A stretch of DNA of 12,246 bases from Sphingomonadaceae bacterium. Lineage in GTDB: Bacteria > Pseudomonadota > Alphaproteobacteria > Sphingomonadales > Sphingomonadaceae. The notes under the pieces are model-generated. The model ran no database searches, was not told the DNA's origin, and saw only the letters and a list, made by a program, of their open reading frames with translations. The DNA is taken from positions 1 through 12,246 of the forward strand of contig JACDGO010000030.1 of assembly GCA_013821585.1 (NCBI GenBank), in the 5' to 3' direction. Position numbers and translations under genes: made by a program. Shown here piece after piece: positions 6,058 through 12,246 of the stretch (the first letter of the stretch is position 1; each line of letters begins with the position of its first letter).

Positions 6058-7620
6058 ATGCGCATTGGAGTCGACGTCGGGGGAACTAACACGGATGCCG
6101 TCATTCTCGACGGTGATCGGGTTCGTGCGTCGATCAAGCGGCCAACATCCTCAGATGTCAGCGGCGGCATTCAGGCAGCGATTGCCGGCCTGCTCCTTCA
6201 GGCCGATCTGAAGCCCAACGCAATCGAAGCGGTGATGATCGGCACGACGCATTTCACCAATGCGTTCGTCCAAGCGTCGGGGCTGGCGCGCGTCGCCGCG
6301 ATACGCATTGGCTTTCCCGCCAGCCGCAGCATTCCGCCCTTCGCCTCCTGGCCGGCGCGACTACGAGATGCTGTCCGCGGCCATTCGGCGATGATCGGCG
6401 GCGGCTTCCAGTTCGATGGACGCCGTCTCGGCGCGCTCGACGAAGCCCAACTTCGCGATCTCGCACGGAGGATCGCGGAGGACGGAATTGGAGAAGTCGC
6501 GGTCTCATCGATCTTCGCGCAGGTCAACGCTGAGCATGAGCAACGCGCAGCTGCAATCCTGCGCGAAGAGATTCCCGGCGCTAGCGTCACGCTGTCGAGC
6601 GAGGTCGGCCGCACCGGACTTATCGAGCGCGAGAATGCCGCGATCATGAACGCGAGCCTCCGGCCGCTCGCCGCAAAGGTTGCCGGAGCGTTCTCTGTGG
6701 CGCTGGCCGATCTTGGCATCACTGCGCCGTTTTTCGTTAGCCAAAACGACGGGACGCTGATGAGCGCGTCGCTGATGCAGCGGTTCCCGGTCCTGACCTT
6801 TGCCGCCGGGCCGACCAACTCGCTGCGGGGCGCATATTTCCTGACAGGGCTCGGCGACGCGCTGGTGGCCGACATTGGCGGTACTACCAGCGACATCGGC
6901 GTACTGGCCGGTGGTTTTCCCCGGCAATCATCAATGAGCGTCGATATCGGGGGGATCCGCACCAACTTCCGGACACCGGACATCCTCTCGCTCGGTTTGG
7001 GCGGCGGCAGCCACGTTCGCGCGCTCGACGGAGGTGTGTCGATTGGCCCCGACTCGGTCGGCTTTCGACTGACCGAAGAGGCGCTGGTCTTTGGCGGCGA
7101 CACACTGACCGCCACCGACGTAGCGGTGGCGGTCAGTCACGCCGTGATCGGCGATACACGTGCCGTCGCGGGCCTCGATCATAGCCTCATGCGATTGGCG
7201 TCAGCGGAAATCCACCGCCTGCTCGCCGACGGGCTTGACCGGATGAAGACGAGTCTTGCGCCGGTCCCGCTCATCCTGGTCGGCGGCGGCGCTGCGCTGA
7301 TCGATCAACCGCTGCCGGGAATCAGCGAAACGATTCGGCCGCCGGAGGCCGGCGTCGCTAACGCCGTCGGCGCCGCGATCGGTCAAGTTGGCGGCGAGAT
7401 CGACCGCATCTACAATTGCGGCGACGGCGGTCGAGAGCAGGCGCTGGACGACGCGCGGGCCCAGGCCGTCGCCGCTGCCGTCGCCGCGGGAGCGGCGCCG
7501 GCCAGCGTGGGGATCGTCACCCTGGATGACCTGCCGCTCCAATACCTGCCCGGCGGTGCGCGACGCATCGTCTGCCGCGCAGTCGGGGATCTGGCCGCGA
7601 TCGGAGGCGTCCGTGGCTGA
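6058..7620 (+). CDS. Hydantoinase/oxoprolinase (HyuA-like) family ATP-dependent protein
   Basis: A 520-residue protein of the hydantoinase/5-oxoprolinase family, whose members use ATP to open cyclic amide rings (5-oxoproline, N-substituted hydantoins); related members carboxylate acetone. Actin/hexokinase-type nucleotide loops are visible: phosphate-1 VDVGGTNTDAV at residues 5-15, phosphate-2 DIGGTTSDIG at 272-281 and an adenosine loop LVGGGAAL at 407-414. The length matches the shorter ~520-residue subfamily often encoded beside DUF917 proteins, lacking the extra C-terminal part of ~680-residue HyuA. The ATG at 6058 has GGAAGGG at good spacing. The stop overlaps the DUF917 start by 8 nt, pointing to a two-protein functional unit. 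No hyuB-like subunit is present, so the second half of the reaction may be carried by the DUF917 partner. The substrate cannot be assigned; given PhhA in the same operon, an aromatic cyclic amide is a guess. Confidence 0.88.
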   Translation: MRIGVDVGGTNTDAVILDGDRVRASIKRPTSSDVSGGIQAAIAGLLLQADLKPNAIEAVMIGTTHFTNAFVQASGLARVAAIRIGFPASRSIPPFASWPARLRDAVRGHSAMIGGGFQFDGRRLGALDEAQLRDLARRIAEDGIGEVAVSSIFAQVNAEHEQRAAAILREEIPGASVTLSSEVGRTGLIERENAAIMNASLRPLAAKVAGAFSVALADLGITAPFFVSQNDGTLMSASLMQRFPVLTFAAGPTNSLRGAYFLTGLGDALVADIGGTTSDIGVLAGGFPRQSSMSVDIGGIRTNFRTPDILSLGLGGGSHVRALDGGVSIGPDSVGFRLTEEALVFGGDTLTATDVAVAVSHAVIGDTRAVAGLDHSLMRLASAEIHRLLADGLDRMKTSLAPVPLILVGGGAALIDQPLPGISETIRPPEAGVANAVGAAIGQVGGEIDRIYNCGDGGREQALDDARAQAVAAAVAAGAAPASVGIVTLDDLPLQYLPGGARRIVCRAVGDLAAIGGVRG

Positions 7621-8767
7621 CCGGATCACCGTCGCGATGATCGACGATCTTGCCGCCGGCGCAGCCTTTCTAGGCACCGGCGGCGGCGGCGATCCGTTCA
7701 TTGGCGCGCTGCTCTGCCGCGAAGCGCTTGAGCGGTTCGGACCGGTACGGCTGCTACCACTGGCCGACATCGGCGACGACGCCGCCGTTTTCACCGCCGC
7801 GGCGATGGGTGCGCCGACGATCCTGATCGAGAAGCTGCTCTCGCTCGAAGACGCCGACAGCGCGGTGCGCGCGCTTGAACGGCACGTCGGACGCGCCGCG
7901 ACCGCAATCATCGCCGCTGAAGTCGGCGGGATCAACTCTACGCTGCCGATCGCCTATGCCGCGATGCGCGACTTGCCGCTGATCGATGCAGACGGCATGG
8001 GCCGGGCGTTTCCGTCACTGCAAATGACCGCGTTCAACGCCGCCGGTATCGCGTGCGCTCCTCTGGCGCTCGCCGACGAGTTCGGCAATCGCGCGATCAT
8101 CGAGACGAACGTGGCCGAAACCGCCGAAGAGCTCGCGCGGCCGCTTGTCGTCTCGTTCGGCGCGAGCGCAGCCCTGTCGTGCTATCCTATGACCGGCGCG
8201 GAGGCGAAGCGCGGCGCGGTTGCGGGTAGCATGTCGGCGGCGCTCGACATTGGCGCAGCAATCCGAGGCCACTCCGCCGATGGCGAACCAATCGACCGTC
8301 TGCTCGACATATTGCGGCTACACCCGCTCTATGGCCATGCTTACCGCCTGTTCGACGGCAAGATCATTGGCCTCGAACGCGACACCAGTCGCGGCTGGGT
8401 GTTCGGCACCTGTGAGATGAGGGGGCTGGAGAACGGCCGCCGCTGCTTGGTGCGCTTCCAGAACGAAAACCTTTCGGTCGAGATCGATGGCGCGCTTCAC
8501 GCGATCGTTCCGGACCTCATCACCATCGTCGATCGCGAGACTGCCCACGCCATCCCGACCGAGAGTCTGCGCTACGGGCAGCGGGTCGTAGTCATAGGCT
8601 GCAGTGCGCCGCGTCAACTGCGCACGCCTGCGGCAATGGCAATTATGGGGCCGGCTGCCTTCGGCCTCGCCGGAAATTACCAACCGATCGAAAACCTGGT
8701 CGCTCAGTCCGGCGTAGAGCCGGCGAGCGGCCCCGATATTGTTCATCATGGGGAGGATATGAGATGA
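7613..8767 (+). CDS. DUF917 family protein (S-methyl-thiohydantoin desulfurase-like)
   Basis: A 384-residue protein matching the DUF917 family throughout. It has the N-terminal FLGTGGGGDPFIGALL (residues 19-34), a central NSTLPIAYAAMRDLPLIDADGMGRAFP block (about 104-130), and a C-terminal VPDLITIVDRETAHAIPTESLRYG region. The Pfam family has been renamed after S-methyl-thiohydantoin desulfurase, an enzyme of ergothioneine breakdown, but members are diverse and usually stand next to HyuA-like proteins. A role on a hydantoin-, thiohydantoin- or lactam-like ring together with HyuA is therefore reasonable. The chosen start is GTG 7613-7615, with GGAGG at 7603-7607 and an 8-nt overlap with hyuA. 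The frame is open back to 7388, but that stretch lies wholly inside hyuA and reads as non-family sequence. The stop overlaps the receptor start (ATGA). A truncated homologue lies at 3060-3197. Confidence 0.88.
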   Translation: MADRITVAMIDDLAAGAAFLGTGGGGDPFIGALLCREALERFGPVRLLPLADIGDDAAVFTAAAMGAPTILIEKLLSLEDADSAVRALERHVGRAATAIIAAEVGGINSTLPIAYAAMRDLPLIDADGMGRAFPSLQMTAFNAAGIACAPLALADEFGNRAIIETNVAETAEELARPLVVSFGASAALSCYPMTGAEAKRGAVAGSMSAALDIGAAIRGHSADGEPIDRLLDILRLHPLYGHAYRLFDGKIIGLERDTSRGWVFGTCEMRGLENGRRCLVRFQNENLSVEIDGALHAIVPDLITIVDRETAHAIPTESLRYGQRVVVIGCSAPRQLRTPAAMAIMGPAAFGLAGNYQPIENLVAQSGVEPASGPDIVHHGEDMR

Positions 8768-10884
8768 AAATCAAGTCGAGGCGCAGCGGCGTCAAAGCGA
8801 TCGCGCTAGCCGGTATGACCTTGGCATCGGTGCCCGCCGTTGCTCAGACCACCGCCGCAGAGTCCGACCAGGCGGTCGGCGACATCGTCGTTACGGCGCA
8901 GCGGCGCGAACAGAAGCTTCAGGACGTGCCTATTCAAGTCACCGCGTTCGATGAGGCAAAAATTGAGACTGCTGGGATCAGGAACACCGCCGACGCGCTG
9001 ACGCTTGTCCCCAACGTGTCGTTCGACGAATCTTTCACGTATTTGAACAGCTTCGTGACGGTACGCGGTATCTCGCAGATCAACAACGCCGATCCGCCCA
9101 TCGCGGTCGTCGTCGATGGAGTCCCGCAAAACAACCAGAAGCAGCTCAGGATGGACCTGTTCGATATCAAACGGATCGAGGTGCTCAAAGGACCGCAGGG
9201 GGGTCTCTACGGTCGCAATGCGCTCGGCGGCGCCATCAACATCGTCACCAAACAGCCTTCCAACGATTACGAAGGATTCCTCCAAGGCAGCTACGGCAAC
9301 GGCGACGCGATCGACGTCGATGCGGCACTCTCGGGACCACTGGTCAAGGACCAGTTACTCTTCCGCGCCAGCGCGAGCTATAAGCAGGACGGGGGCCGGA
9401 TCGAGAACGCGTTCACCGGCGACAACACCGATTTTGTCCGCTACGACTATAACCTTCGCGGGCAGCTAAGCTATATCGGCATCGATCGTCTGACCCTCGA
9501 TCTGCGCGGTGCCTATCGCGATTTCTCGGCCGGCGGGATCGCCGACAGCATAGTGGCAAGCGGCAACGCCAACGACATTCAGCCACCACGCTCGAACATC
9601 GAGGGATTGACGTTCGGTCATATTGCCGATGCTTCGTTCAAGGTCGATTACGACTTCGGCCCCGTCACGCTAACCAGCATCACGAGCTATTCGGACATCA
9701 TCGAGAACTACCGCGGTGACCTCGACTTCTCGAATTCCAGGGATCTGCCCGGCGGCTTTCTGGGCTTCGGTTTCCAGGCCGGCCAAGGGCAGAACCTGTC
9801 GGTCGAACAGACCAGCCAGGAACTGCGCCTCGTGTCGAGAAACCGTGGTCCTTTCCGCTGGATTCTTGGGGCCTATTATCTCGATACCAATCGCTCTCTC
9901 GACACCCGCGCGTTTATCGACGTGACCGGGTCGCGATCAGGGTTTGATAATCCGGCAGTGCGCATCGTCAATCAGAGCGAGAGCAACGCCAACGAAGCCT
10001 ATGCCGTTTACGGTCAGTTTGATTACGACCTGACCGATAGGCTGACGATCTCTGGCGCCCTTCGCTATGATCGCGACCGTCGAGAGCAGACTAACGTGGT
10101 GAGCGGAGCGGTCCGCCGGCGCAGCTTCGACGATGTCCAACCTAAGATTACGCTGACCTACAAGCTCGATCCCTCCAAGCTGGTATACGCGACCTACAGC
10201 ACCGGATTCCGCTCGGGCGGGTTCAATGCGCCCGCAGTCGCGATTCCGGTGTTCCGCAGTGAAAAACTGCAGAATTACGAGGCGGGCTTTAAGACCAGTT
10301 GGCTCAATCGTCGGCTGGTCGTCAACGGCGCGGTCTATTTCGAGCGTGACAAAGACTACCAATTTTTCTTCATCGACGCCGCGACCGCCTCGCAGATCAT
10401 CGGTAACCTTGATCGAGTTAACATCTGGGGAGTGGAACTCGAAGCCGAGGCACTGGTCACCAGGAACCTTCAGCTGAGCGCTGCGGTCGGAACCACTGAC
10501 ACCAATATTCGCAAGAGCGCGCTCTACCCGACAGCGCTCGGCAACTACACGCCAAAAACTGTACCGTGGACAATCAATCTCAGCGCGCAATACAGCCGAC
10601 CGATTGCCAACGGAACTAAGTTGATCCTCCGCGCAGATTATCAGCACCGCGCAAAAAAATACTGGCAGGTCGATAATGTCGATGTACAGCGCCCGATTGA
10701 TCTTGTGAATCTACGAGCTGGAATCGATAGCAAACACTGGTCCCTCTACGGCTTCGGTCGCAACGTCTTCAACGTCCAGTATTATGCCGATTACAACCCG
10801 AGCAACTTCTCCGGACTGCCATACGACATTGGCTTTCGCGCCCAGCCGGCGACCTATGGCATCGAGGCCAAACTCAAGTTTTAA
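8764..10884 (+). CDS. TonB-dependent outer-membrane receptor
   Basis: A 706-residue TonB-dependent receptor for active uptake of a scarce or bulky solute across the outer membrane. A signal peptide covers about residues 1-27 (basic MKIKSRRSGVK, hydrophobic core, then VPAVA before Q28). A TonB-box-like GDIVVTAQ lies at 39-46. The plug domain spans about 52-165 and includes VRGISQ, VVVDGVPQ, IEVLKGPQGGLYGRNALGGAINIVT. The remainder is a beta-barrel ending in the aromatic terminus KLKF. The ribosome binding site GGGGAGGA (8750-8757) precedes ATG 8764, which overlaps the DUF917 stop by 4 nt. Such close linkage to hyuA-DUF917 implies it imports their substrate. No siderophore biosynthesis or reductase genes are nearby, so an organic carbon/nitrogen source is more likely than iron. 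Confidence 0.95.
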   Translation: MKIKSRRSGVKAIALAGMTLASVPAVAQTTAAESDQAVGDIVVTAQRREQKLQDVPIQVTAFDEAKIETAGIRNTADALTLVPNVSFDESFTYLNSFVTVRGISQINNADPPIAVVVDGVPQNNQKQLRMDLFDIKRIEVLKGPQGGLYGRNALGGAINIVTKQPSNDYEGFLQGSYGNGDAIDVDAALSGPLVKDQLLFRASASYKQDGGRIENAFTGDNTDFVRYDYNLRGQLSYIGIDRLTLDLRGAYRDFSAGGIADSIVASGNANDIQPPRSNIEGLTFGHIADASFKVDYDFGPVTLTSITSYSDIIENYRGDLDFSNSRDLPGGFLGFGFQAGQGQNLSVEQTSQELRLVSRNRGPFRWILGAYYLDTNRSLDTRAFIDVTGSRSGFDNPAVRIVNQSESNANEAYAVYGQFDYDLTDRLTISGALRYDRDRREQTNVVSGAVRRRSFDDVQPKITLTYKLDPSKLVYATYSTGFRSGGFNAPAVAIPVFRSEKLQNYEAGFKTSWLNRRLVVNGAVYFERDKDYQFFFIDAATASQIIGNLDRVNIWGVELEAEALVTRNLQLSAAVGTTDTNIRKSALYPTALGNYTPKTVPWTINLSAQYSRPIANGTKLILRADYQHRAKKYWQVDNVDVQRPIDLVNLRAGIDSKHWSLYGFGRNVFNVQYYADYNPSNFSGLPYDIGFRAQPATYGIEAKLKF

Positions 10885-10911
10885 TCCTTTTTGAGTTTTG
10901 GAGTCGTCATC

Positions 10912-11196
10912 ATGAAGGACGTCGTCGCGATCATCTTCGGCCTCGGGCTGATCATTAACGCGCTGCTGTTCGTGCCGCAGGCATTGACGATCTGGCGGTC
11001 GCGGAGCGCGAGGGGAGTGTCAATCGTCACGTTCTGCGGCTTCGGCGCCATGCAGTTGATCGGTGTGATTCACGGTTATTATCAGGAGGATTGGTCGCTT
11101 GCGATCGGCATGGCGGTCAGCTTCGTCGCGTGCGGGAGTGTCACCGTGCTGGCGATCGTCTTTCGCGATGCGGCGCTGGACGGGCGGGAGGCATGA
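10912..11196 (+). CDS. SemiSWEET / PQ-loop family small membrane protein
   Basis: A 94-residue protein with three predicted membrane helices (about residues 4-24, 37-56 and 64-86). The PQ-loop signature is present: PQ at residues 22-23 followed by ALTIWRSRSARGVS. This is the size and layout of bacterial SemiSWEETs, which dimerise to form small-solute (often sugar) facilitators in the inner membrane. The start is ATG 10912, because GGAG at 10900-10903 is well spaced for it; an in-frame TTG at 10891 would add seven residues that do not resemble the family. It follows the receptor after 27 nt and overlaps phhA by 4 nt. In this context it may carry the imported compound or one of its products across the inner membrane, a role unlike the sugar transport known for the family. 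That is inference. Confidence 0.8.
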   Translation: MKDVVAIIFGLGLIINALLFVPQALTIWRSRSARGVSIVTFCGFGAMQLIGVIHGYYQEDWSLAIGMAVSFVACGSVTVLAIVFRDAALDGREA

Positions 11197-12071
11197 CGAT
11201 CGGACATGCCGCGCTTGAATCTGTTGATCGCATTGCCGCCGACTGGACCATTCCGCAGGACTGGGAGCGCTACACCGCGGCCGAGCATGGGATGTGGAAT
11301 CGGTTGTTCGATCGCCAGGCCCAATTGCTGCCCGGACGAGTCGCGCCGGAGTTCCTGGCCGGCCTCGACATGCTGCGGATGTCGAAGCGGGGCATTCCCA
11401 ACTTCAACGAATTGTCCGAACGATTGATGAAGGCGACCGGTTGGCGAGTGGTGGCGGTGCCGGGACTGGTTCCCGACAACATATTCTTCGACCACCTTGC
11501 CAATCGGCGCTTTGTGGCCGGCCGCTTCATCCGGACGCCCGATCAGATCGACTATTTGACCGAACCCGACATCTTCCACGACGTATTCGGCCATGTCCCG
11601 CTGCTCGCGCATCCCGTTTTCGCCGATTACATGGAGGCCTACGGGCGCGGGGGACAACGCGCGGCCGGACTCGGCGCGATCGAGAGGCTGTCGCGTCTTT
11701 ATTGGTATACGGTCGAATTCGGCTTGATCCGCTCTGCGGAGGGTCTGCGCATCTACGGCGCCGGCATCGTTTCTTCCTTCGGCGAATCCATATTCGCGCT
11801 CGACGATCCCTCGCCCAACCGGCTCGGCTTCGATTTGGCGCGACTGATGCGAACGAAATATCGCATCGACGACTATCAGCAGAACTACTTCGTGATCGAC
11901 AGCTTTGACGACCTCCTGTGCAAAACGCTGGAGACCGATTTCGGCCCGCTCTACAGTGAGCTCGAGCCGATCCCCGACATCGAGATCGAGGAAATTTTGC
12001 CGAGTGACCGCGTGCTGACGCGCGGGTCGCAAGCGTATGCGCGCGCAAAGGTTCTTCCCCAGGTGATGTAG
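11193..12071 (+). CDS. phhA: Phenylalanine 4-hydroxylase
   Basis: This non-haem iron, tetrahydropterin-dependent monooxygenase converts phenylalanine to tyrosine in the cytoplasm. It has 292 residues, typical of the single-domain bacterial enzyme with no regulatory ACT domain. The iron facial triad is clear: H129 and H134 in IFHDVFGHVPLL, and E175 in YWYTVEFGL. Other conserved pieces include RRFVAGRFIRTPDQIDYLTEPD (105-126) and YGAGIVSSFGES (188-199). ATG 11193 overlaps the SemiSWEET stop (ATGA); GGGAGG (11186-11191) is unusually close to the start, which fits coupled translation. An upstream open stretch to 11091 overlaps the SemiSWEET gene and is not family-like. A pterin-4a-carbinolamine dehydratase (phhB), often beside phhA, is absent here. 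Placement in a hydantoinase/receptor operon suggests the pathway yields phenylalanine, which HPPD (625-1725) would help degrade after transamination. Confidence 0.96.
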   Translation: MTIGHAALESVDRIAADWTIPQDWERYTAAEHGMWNRLFDRQAQLLPGRVAPEFLAGLDMLRMSKRGIPNFNELSERLMKATGWRVVAVPGLVPDNIFFDHLANRRFVAGRFIRTPDQIDYLTEPDIFHDVFGHVPLLAHPVFADYMEAYGRGGQRAAGLGAIERLSRLYWYTVEFGLIRSAEGLRIYGAGIVSSFGESIFALDDPSPNRLGFDLARLMRTKYRIDDYQQNYFVIDSFDDLLCKTLETDFGPLYSELEPIPDIEIEEILPSDRVLTRGSQAYARAKVLPQVM

Positions 12072-12094
12072 CCTCACTATGTTCTCGTCAAACC

Positions 12095-12120
12095 AGTTGG
12101 ACCGGAGGTGGCCAACTTTC
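12095..12120 (+). terminator. Possible hairpin downstream of phhA
   Basis: AGTTGGACC (12095-12103) can pair with GGT (12107-12109) and CCAACT (12112-12117), giving a 9-bp stem with a GG bulge and a 3-nt loop. It is followed only by TTTC and CTTTC, not a proper T-run. It begins 23 nt after the phhA stop, so it may end or stabilise the operon transcript. No convincing gene is visible in the remaining bases to 12246; the longest ATG-initiated stretch there (12136-12189) is only 17 codons and resembles nothing. Confidence 0.3.
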
Positions 12121-12246
12121 GCTTTCGGAGTAGCGCATGCGCGTAGCCTTTGAGGCGAAGGCGGCAAACGACAGCTTAAGGCGGCGCTAAAGTAGTACGA
12201 ACGGCGACACCCATTCGTCGTGATTATCCGGTGCGGGGCGCGGGGG

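Noticed and set aside
6198..7115. Long antisense open frame within hyuA (and similar ones at 7201-7935, 9937-10647 and 11082-12167)
   Set aside because: Each lies opposite a well-supported gene in high-G+C DNA, where antisense stops are rare. The translations are Arg/Ser/Pro-rich and match no family, and none has its own promoter or ribosome binding site.
7388..7612. Upstream extension of the DUF917 gene
   Set aside because: It overlaps hyuA by over 200 nt and reads as out-of-frame Arg/Ser/Pro-rich sequence; the GTG at 7613 with GGAGG is a better start.
12189..12199. AAGTAGTACGA shared with the minus strand near 2804-2814
   Set aside because: An 11-bp match between two places in 12 kb on both strands is expected by chance, and the flanks do not match.

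Overview
The window looks like a chromosomal segment of an alphaproteobacterium, most likely a sphingomonad. The evidence is the high G+C content, a TonB-dependent receptor with the sphingomonad-style 'DIVVTAQRREQ' N-terminus, tightly packed operons with 4-8 nt overlaps, and use of GTG and TTG starts. No rRNA, tRNA, CRISPR array, transposase or complete mobile element was seen.

Left arm (minus strand, 2735 down to 32): a three-gene unit, LysR-type regulator > 4-hydroxyphenylpyruvate dioxygenase (HPPD) > VOC-fold protein. Both junctions overlap by 4 nt. HPPD makes homogentisate from 4-hydroxyphenylpyruvate, so this is the lower tyrosine/phenylalanine catabolic step. A perfect 18-bp palindrome lies just upstream of the regulator.

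Middle (2736-3437): about 700 bp with no intact gene. It holds an unrecognised, comparatively AT-rich reading frame (2822-3094, minus) and a truncated DUF917 gene start (3060-3197, minus) that still has its ribosome binding site and promoter region. Then comes a large MalT/LAL-like LuxR-family ATPase regulator (3438-5963, plus).

Right arm (plus strand, 6058-12071): an apparent five-gene operon. It encodes a HyuA-like hydantoinase/oxoprolinase-family ATPase, an intact DUF917 protein, a TonB-dependent outer-membrane receptor, a SemiSWEET/PQ-loop small membrane protein and phenylalanine 4-hydroxylase. The first three genes and the last two are joined by overlaps; a 27-nt gap separates the receptor from the SemiSWEET gene.

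Main observation: a pair of 12-bp direct repeats, 21 bp apart start to start, with core CCTACT, lies upstream of the hyuA operon. Each pair is followed 7 nt later by TTGNCG. The same arrangement occurs, on the opposite strand and with gapless register, upstream of the truncated DUF917 gene. This suggests one regulator, most simply the MalT-like protein encoded between them, controls or once controlled two DUF917 transcription units. Together the genes suggest import and ring-opening of a phenylalanine- or tyrosine-related cyclic compound (for example a hydantoin- or lactam-like molecule), feeding PhhA and HPPD. The substrate is inference only.
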